Shown piece by piece: positions 7,561 to 11,506 of a stretch of 11,506 nt of DNA. Made by a program: the position numbers and the translations under genes. The first letter of the stretch is position 1. Each line of letters starts with the position of its first letter. The notes under the pieces are model-generated. The model was not told the origin of the DNA, searched no databases, and saw nothing but the letters and a program-made list of their open reading frames with translations. Source of the stretch: CAYVDH01 sp964450355 (GTDB lineage: Bacteria; Bacteroidota; Bacteroidia; NS11-12g; UBA955); assembly GCA_964450355.1 (NCBI GenBank), contig CAYVDH010000112.1, positions 1 to 11,506 of the forward strand. The letters run 5' to 3'.

Positions 7561-7586
7561 GCGTCGAAGTCACAGACTTTCGCCGA
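7561..7586. terminator. Imperfect hairpin between convergent genes
   Basis: GCGTCGAAGTC and GACTTTCGCCGAC pair around an ACA loop: AAGTC/GACTT is perfect and the outer part pairs with bulges. It sits between the stop codons of the convergent SBD-HNH and CoiA-like genes, so a shared terminator is plausible. No T-tract follows on either strand. A smaller AT-rich stem (AACAT-TAT-ATGTT, 7546-7558) precedes it. Confidence 0.3.
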
Positions 7587-7604
7587 CTAAAGTGTTAGAA
7601 TGGA
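7587..7604. repeat. 18-bp exact repeat of 2595-2612
   Basis: CTAAAGTGTTAGAATGGA is present here between convergent genes and again, in the same orientation, at 2595-2612 inside the 5' coding part of the membrane-protein gene. The identity stops sharply at both ends. The match is unlikely by chance in a window this size but may be a fragment of a dispersed element. Confidence 0.45.
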
Positions 7605-7620
7605 GTCATTAGGCAGCAGC

Positions 7621-8496
7621 TTATCTTCTCCTCTTACCATTAGATTTTTGTGATGCTGAAAAGCGTTTATTGTATTCTTTGTAGCCACCAATGAGTGGAA
7701 TTCCATTCCATGAATAGGTTACTTTATTGGATGAGTGAGACGTTGTTTGATTATGTACTTTTCGTGTTATTTCATTTTGTTTTCTAAAGTCATTTATAAA
7801 TTTTTCAACTCGTTCTGTCCATTCTCCATTTGTGGTTGAATTAATGAAAGCTTTGCGTGAAATCTCAGCAACTCTAGCATGTCCTCCAACTTGCGGAAAT
7901 AAACAATAAAGTGTATTTCGCATCCTTTCAGGGTCGTGAATTGTTCCATCTCCTAGAAAATCAAAGATAACAGGAACAGTGCTTTCAAGCCAAGCAGGAG
8001 GAAAACACCAATCCACGAAGTTAACATCAAAGATTTTTGGATTGTCAGTATGATAAAAAATTGTATTTTCATAACAATTATTTCTCCCCTTGAGAAAACG
8101 AGGATAATCTCGTTTCAAGCGAGTACCATCAACAACCCAAACCATATTTTTATAAAACTTTTCTCGTAAGTTTCGTTCTTGTGGAGTAATATGTGAATGT
8201 TGAAACTCAATTACAAGACCATTTTCAGTACGAACATCAGCAATATGTTTTTCTTTTGTTTGATTATCAAATTGAATAAATTCTTGCCATTCAACAGGAA
8301 AATTATTTTTCCATGACCGATGCCATTCCGTTTCCGGTTCCCACCATGAATCGCATACACGTTTACTTTTGTGTGCCCAATGGTTTATTTTATGCACACC
8401 ACATTTTGCAATTAGTTCTGAACCGCAACTTTGACAAGAGCCTTTAATTCCTTTTAAAGCTTCAGATTTAACACCTTCAACTAAAGCAAACTTCAT
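7621..8496 (-). CDS. CoiA-like predicted nuclease with N-terminal zinc-binding motif
   Basis: This 291-residue protein begins with a cysteine/histidine cluster (C21, C24, C32, HWAH at 39-42, C48), as in CoiA-type competence proteins. Next comes WWEPETEWHRSWK (51-63) and a PD-(D/E)XK-like core with D87 in HIADV, E97 and Q99 in IEFQHS, and an ERNLREKFY helix (107-115) ahead of MVWVVDGT. This is the CoiA-family layout, in which ExQ replaces ExK. Residues 130-291 are not recognised: a W/P-rich middle (DWCFPPAWL) and a basic tail ending KSNGKRRR. CoiA acts on incoming single-stranded DNA in transformation of Firmicutes. Stand-alone relatives in Bacteroidota have no assigned job, and nothing else here points to competence. 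It lies 47 bases downstream of the DUF262-HNH gene on the same strand and is probably the last gene of that unit. The ATG at 8496 fits the conserved N-terminus. Confidence 0.78.
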   Translation of the reverse strand: MKFALVEGVKSEALKGIKGSCQSCGSELIAKCGVHKINHWAHKSKRVCDSWWEPETEWHRSWKNNFPVEWQEFIQFDNQTKEKHIADVRTENGLVIEFQHSHITPQERNLREKFYKNMVWVVDGTRLKRDYPRFLKGRNNCYENTIFYHTDNPKIFDVNFVDWCFPPAWLESTVPVIFDFLGDGTIHDPERMRNTLYCLFPQVGGHARVAEISRKAFINSTTNGEWTERVEKFINDFRKQNEITRKVHNQTTSHSSNKVTYSWNGIPLIGGYKEYNKRFSASQKSNGKRRR

Positions 8497-8543
8497 TTTT
8501 TTGATACTGTTTGTATTACAAAATAATTAGGGTTATTAATTAC

Positions 8544-10334
8544 CTACAACCCAAAATAATACTCCTTTATCTTCTGTGCCATTAACTTTCTTCTCATCAC
8601 CAAGAAAGCTTGATAATCCTCCAACCCCATTTCCATAATTTCAACAGGAACACAATTAGCTTTTAAATTGGCTAACAATTCTTCGTGTGAACTCAATCCA
8701 CTTACCAATCTATTTTCGGATGCAATTTGTGAAGTAACCAACTCAAAATATTCTTTTGGCGGTTTGTTTCCTACTTTGATGTTAATTTCAGATTGCATAT
8801 AAACATAGTTCGCTATTTGATTGTATTTTCCTCTATCCAAACCGTTTTTCTTTAAAAAATCTCTTGGAAATAAATGATGAATATCACCACGCAAAGAAAT
8901 TAAGTCACTAACCAATACATCTTTCGATAAAAAGCCCCTATCATTAGCTTTTACTTGCGAAGCTAAAAACACATTAAAATACGGACTACTGGCTACCGAA
9001 GTATCTAAACTTTGAGGTAACGAAGCATTCCAAAATGCATCTGACAATTCTCCCTCCTCTTTCTCTTTTAAATATTCCTCAAACGGACGGTTGTGTATTT
9101 GTTTAATATCAAAATCAAAAACAGATTCTGGCGAACCTGAATAACGTCCCGTTAAAACAGAATAGACAAACCAACGTTTTACATAGCTTTCAATAGCAAC
9201 CGAATTCACGCCTAACTCTCTTAATTTTAAGTATAGGATATACGCAAAATTCAAAGCGTTTTGAGAACGAATCAACTTGGGTGAAATAAAACCCGCTGAT
9301 TTGATAATCATTAAAAAACGTTTAAAATGCGTTTCATTGATAAAATTAAAAACACCTAGTTTTAATTTCTCAAAGGATTGCTCAGCAATGGAATCTTCAA
9401 AAGAACGCGTTTCAAAATTTCTACCGGATAACAAACTCACTAAATCAGACAATCTACCCCGATTAAATTGAGAGGTAAAAGCCACTCGAATCAAATCCGT
9501 GTATTCAGGATCATATAAATCCTCGTTTTCCGATTTTAACCACTGCATTTTTGCAAAGAAGTCGGTTTTAGCAAAATCAGGGTCATTATCCACAATGTGT
9601 TTATAAAACTCCGGAGAAATGGCCAAATGACAGAAATAATCAATGGCTTTACGCAATACGTTTCCTTGGTATTCGGTATTGGAAGCAATCTTACTCATCG
9701 CAAAATCAGCTTGGCTTAACACCACTCCTTTAGAGTTAATTCGGATAAATATTTCCGTGACGGTTTCTATGTCTAAATCATGCGATAACTCAATAATTCC
9801 TATTTGTTTCTTCGGAATATTGATTAAGTTCGTAAACGCACGTTCTACTAAATCTTCATCCGCTTCAGGATTAACTGCTAAATAATTCCGTACTAGTTTC
9901 AATATACTAATCTCCCCACTTACCGCTTCTGCAATATTGGGAATCCAAGAATGGTCTTTTAAAATAGCAGGGTTTTGTACCTCAAACTTTTCTAAAATAG
10001 GATTGAAGGCTATTTTGATTTTTACACGTTGATAGGTTTTATCCACAACATATTCACCCAATAAAGCAGCGGTTAAGGCTGTTACACGTTGTTGCCCATC
10101 GATCAATATTTTTTTGCCTTCGCTCATGCTACCATCTTTCAATCGCACATTCGGATTTCGCCAAGCGATGACATAACCCACCGGAAAACCTTGGTACAAA
10201 CTATCCATCAAGTCTCGTACTTTGGAACTATCCCAAACAAAGGGGCGTTGAATTTCTGGAATGGCAATTTCACCGGATTTTACCCAAGTTAATAGCGTTT
10301 CAATAAGGTGCTGGTTTACGGAGTATTTTTGCAT
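8544..10334 (-). CDS. DUF262 (ParB-like) plus C-terminal HNH protein, GmrSD/SspE-like type IV restriction factor
   Basis: The N-terminal DUF262 domain shows IPEIQRPFVWD (25-35), SLYQGFPVGYVIAW (45-58), the signature DGQQR (79-83) and FIRINSKGVVLSQAD (196-210). In GmrS- and SspE-like proteins this fold binds nucleotide and senses DNA modification. Residues 210-470 are a mostly helical middle. The C-terminus has DIHHLFPRDFL (484-494), N509 in IANYVYM, N518 and KPPKEYF (524-530), the DUF1524/GmrD-type His-Me-finger nuclease pattern. At 596 residues both halves are fused and appear intact. Related proteins restrict phage DNA carrying glucosylated hydroxymethylcytosine or phosphorothioate; which one applies here cannot be read from sequence. 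The ATG follows the stop of the 76-residue gene after a single base, suggesting translational coupling. Confidence 0.87.
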   Translation of the reverse strand: MQKYSVNQHLIETLLTWVKSGEIAIPEIQRPFVWDSSKVRDLMDSLYQGFPVGYVIAWRNPNVRLKDGSMSEGKKILIDGQQRVTALTAALLGEYVVDKTYQRVKIKIAFNPILEKFEVQNPAILKDHSWIPNIAEAVSGEISILKLVRNYLAVNPEADEDLVERAFTNLINIPKKQIGIIELSHDLDIETVTEIFIRINSKGVVLSQADFAMSKIASNTEYQGNVLRKAIDYFCHLAISPEFYKHIVDNDPDFAKTDFFAKMQWLKSENEDLYDPEYTDLIRVAFTSQFNRGRLSDLVSLLSGRNFETRSFEDSIAEQSFEKLKLGVFNFINETHFKRFLMIIKSAGFISPKLIRSQNALNFAYILYLKLRELGVNSVAIESYVKRWFVYSVLTGRYSGSPESVFDFDIKQIHNRPFEEYLKEKEEGELSDAFWNASLPQSLDTSVASSPYFNVFLASQVKANDRGFLSKDVLVSDLISLRGDIHHLFPRDFLKKNGLDRGKYNQIANYVYMQSEINIKVGNKPPKEYFELVTSQIASENRLVSGLSSHEELLANLKANCVPVEIMEMGLEDYQAFLVMRRKLMAQKIKEYYFGL

Positions 10335-10335
10335 T

Positions 10336-10566
10336 TTATCTTATTAAGGTTGCAATTCCATTGAACCATCCATTTACTTTGAGATTGATTTTTTCTCCAA
10401 TCGAATCCTCATTAAAAGGGTCATATTTAAACCAAACATCAGTTTCAACATTGTAATATGCAATGTAAGTAAAAGTAAAATCTCCACTTCCATAAGGTCT
10501 AGTAATACTTACAGTATATGGTCTTGATTCTGTAGGTTTATTTTCAGGGTAAAGGATCCATGCCAT
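10336..10566 (-). CDS. 76-residue hypothetical protein coupled to the DUF262-HNH gene
   Basis: I do not recognise this protein. It starts MAWILYPENKP and continues with strand-like aromatic segments (FTFTYIAYYNVETDVWF), then KYDPFNED and a C-terminal VNGWFNGIATLI. The W-x-x-P start, an alternating hydrophobic middle and a late tryptophan faintly recall small DUF551-like domains common in phage and mobile-element genes; that is a weak comparison. It has no signal peptide or membrane helix. It is certainly placed in an operon: it starts 4 bases after the upstream nuclease-like gene ends, and its TAA is one base from the ATG of the DUF262-HNH gene. Possible roles are a partner, regulator or specificity subunit of that nuclease. 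The short spacings on both sides argue that it is a real gene. Confidence 0.72.
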   Translation of the reverse strand: MAWILYPENKPTESRPYTVSITRPYGSGDFTFTYIAYYNVETDVWFKYDPFNEDSIGEKINLKVNGWFNGIATLIR

Positions 10567-10570
10567 AGTT

Positions 10571-11038
10571 TTAGATTTTAAATAACCATTCTTTTATTTT
10601 ATCAATTAATTCAACTTTATTCATTGAATTAACTTCTTTAAAAAATTTTGCAGTAATTCCATTGTGTTTTTTATCTATAACACCAGCATTTAGATATTCT
10701 CTTATTTTATTATTATCAACAAACCAATATTCTTCACTATTCTCTTTTCCTAAAATCCAGCGTAAATTATTTTCAAAATAATCAGTTTTATCTTTTAATA
10801 ACTCTGGTTGAAATCCTCTTCCTTGAGCCTGTCCGATGCCTAATCTTCCACTACTTTCAATATGATACTTAATCTCTATAAAAAACAACTTAGGATTAGC
10901 TCCATTCTTTGCAATCAATACATCAACTGCTTTTTTAAAATTGAAGAGTTTATAGCTTTGGTTTTCAGAAATAATTTCATTCAAAATATCTTTTCTGATA
11001 TGATTTTCAAAAGCTGTTTCATTAGCTATTTCTTTCAT
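10571..11038 (-). CDS. Small PD-(D/E)XK restriction-endonuclease-like protein
   Basis: This 155-residue protein has the order expected of a minimal restriction-endonuclease fold. FENHIRKDILNEI (10-22) is a helix with E11, AVDVLI (37-42) supplies D39, and FFIEIKYH (52-59) supplies E55 and K57, giving D-x15-E-x-K. These are followed by a Gly/Gln-rich GIGQAQGRGFQPELL helix region (67-81) and by YWFVDNN (104-110). I read this as a nuclease by motif; I cannot name a family. It starts 12 bases after the stop of the DUF5131 gene and ends 4 bases before the 76-residue gene. Its DNA is much more AT-rich than the left part of the window (bases 10561-10680 have about 19% GC by hand count, against about 42% at 1441-1500), which hints at separate acquisition. 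Confidence 0.68.
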   Translation of the reverse strand: MKEIANETAFENHIRKDILNEIISENQSYKLFNFKKAVDVLIAKNGANPKLFFIEIKYHIESSGRLGIGQAQGRGFQPELLKDKTDYFENNLRWILGKENSEEYWFVDNNKIREYLNAGVIDKKHNGITAKFFKEVNSMNKVELIDKIKEWLFKI

Positions 11039-11050
11039 ATAATCAAATAA

Positions 11051-11506
11051 CTAAATCGCATCATTAATAATTACTTCTGGTTCTTCATTCCATTCTTTAC
11101 CTAAGAGAAATCTCCCGTTTGCTTTTTTACTTCTTTTCACTCCATCTTCTCCCCAAGTGCCCCATTGCTTAAAGAAGAATGCAACACCTTGTTCATCACA
11201 TTGTCTTTGAATATCAATTGCCCATTCAGGTTTCATGGGTCTTGCTTTATGACCACTCTCACCACCAACTATTACCCAATGAATATTTTCTAAATTTAAT
11301 TTACCAACATTGCCAATTAGAGGTTCAATAGATAAAAATCTAATCTCAGCATCAATATTTCTTAAGGCATCAATTCTGTTTTTAGTCTTTGAATTTTCCA
11401 CTGTAACACCTAGCCAAACATTTTTTGGAACTTTTCTGGTCTTAAAGTATTCTTCTAAAATATTTTCTCTTTTCCATGAATTAACGCACATACTTTTAGA
11501 AACGGA
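11051..11506 (-). CDS. DUF5131 (phage Gp37/Gp68-like) protein, C-terminal part; start outside window
   Basis: Reading from the right edge, the frame is open through SVSKS before the first ATG at 11491, so the gene very probably begins beyond the window. The C-terminal signatures are clear: VPKNVWLGVTVEN, IRFLSIEPLIGNV, IHWVIVGGESGHKARPM, WAIDIQRQC and FFFKQWGTW. This is the PF07505/DUF5131 family, whose full members carry an N-terminal three-cysteine motif similar to radical SAM proteins; that part is not visible here. From memory, the family is often encoded beside a three-Cys-motif partner protein (TcmP), which would have to lie outside the window. Its function is not established. It heads the visible part of the minus-strand cluster, with 12 bases to the next gene. 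Confidence 0.85.
   Translation of the reverse strand, partial: SVSKSMCVNSWKRENILEEYFKTRKVPKNVWLGVTVENSKTKNRIDALRNIDAEIRFLSIEPLIGNVGKLNLENIHWVIVGGESGHKARPMKPEWAIDIQRQCDEQGVAFFFKQWGTWGEDGVKRSKKANGRFLLGKEWNEEPEVIINDAI

Noticed and set aside
10334..10336. 76-residue protein plus DUF262-HNH as a classical toxin-antitoxin pair
   Set aside because: The spacing fits, but the small protein has no DNA-binding or known antitoxin pattern and the large protein is a known restriction type; kept only as a possible partner.

Overview
The window looks like a chromosomal segment of a Flavobacteriia-type Bacteroidota. The DNA is AT-rich. Starts are preceded by A-rich stretches rather than strong Shine-Dalgarno sequences. 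Gene ends carry AACCCTTCGAGGGTT-type palindromes, and a TTTGTCATGCTGACGCAGGA-type dispersed repeat is present; I recall both as common in Flavobacteriia. The protein sequences also read as Bacteroidota. No RNA gene, transposase, integrase, methyltransferase or CRISPR array is visible.

Layout. (1) Bases 2-2023 (+): the C-terminal part of an SF1 Upf1/DNA2-like helicase fused to a predicted PD-(D/E)XK nuclease; its N-terminus lies off the left edge. (2) Bases 2125-2643 (-): a two-helix membrane protein of unknown role, bracketed by two nearly identical 33-bp palindromes. (3) Bases 2742-5408 (-): a large UvrD/helicase IV-like protein with an N-terminal membrane anchor, an apparent inserted nuclease-like module and two C-terminal zinc ribbons. 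(4) Bases 5519-6364 (-): a single-HKD phospholipase D-like nuclease whose C-terminal zinc-ribbon-like module has lost its cysteine pairs. (5) Bases 6535-7518 (+), divergent from (4): a type IV restriction-like protein combining a phosphorothioate-DNA-binding (SBD-like) domain with HNH. The intergenic region between (4) and (5) holds three copies of TTGAAAGTAA. (6) Bases 11506 to 7621 (-): a co-directional cluster of five genes. In transcription order these are a DUF5131 (Gp37/Gp68-like) protein (partial), a small PD-(D/E)XK nuclease candidate, a 76-residue protein, a DUF262-HNH (GmrSD-like) protein and a CoiA-like nuclease.

Seven of the nine proteins I can assign carry a recognised or plausible nuclease fold, and two are helicases. 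This is the gene content of a defence island or genome-maintenance hotspot. The two likely type IV restriction enzymes (SBD-HNH and DUF262-HNH) would act on modified DNA, yet no DNA-modification gene lies here. The best candidate for an undescribed multi-gene unit is the minus-strand cluster (6), whose first four genes are separated by only 1-12 bases. The second candidate is the divergent PLD / SBD-HNH pair with its shared repeated motif. All functional statements rest on motif reading; no search was run.
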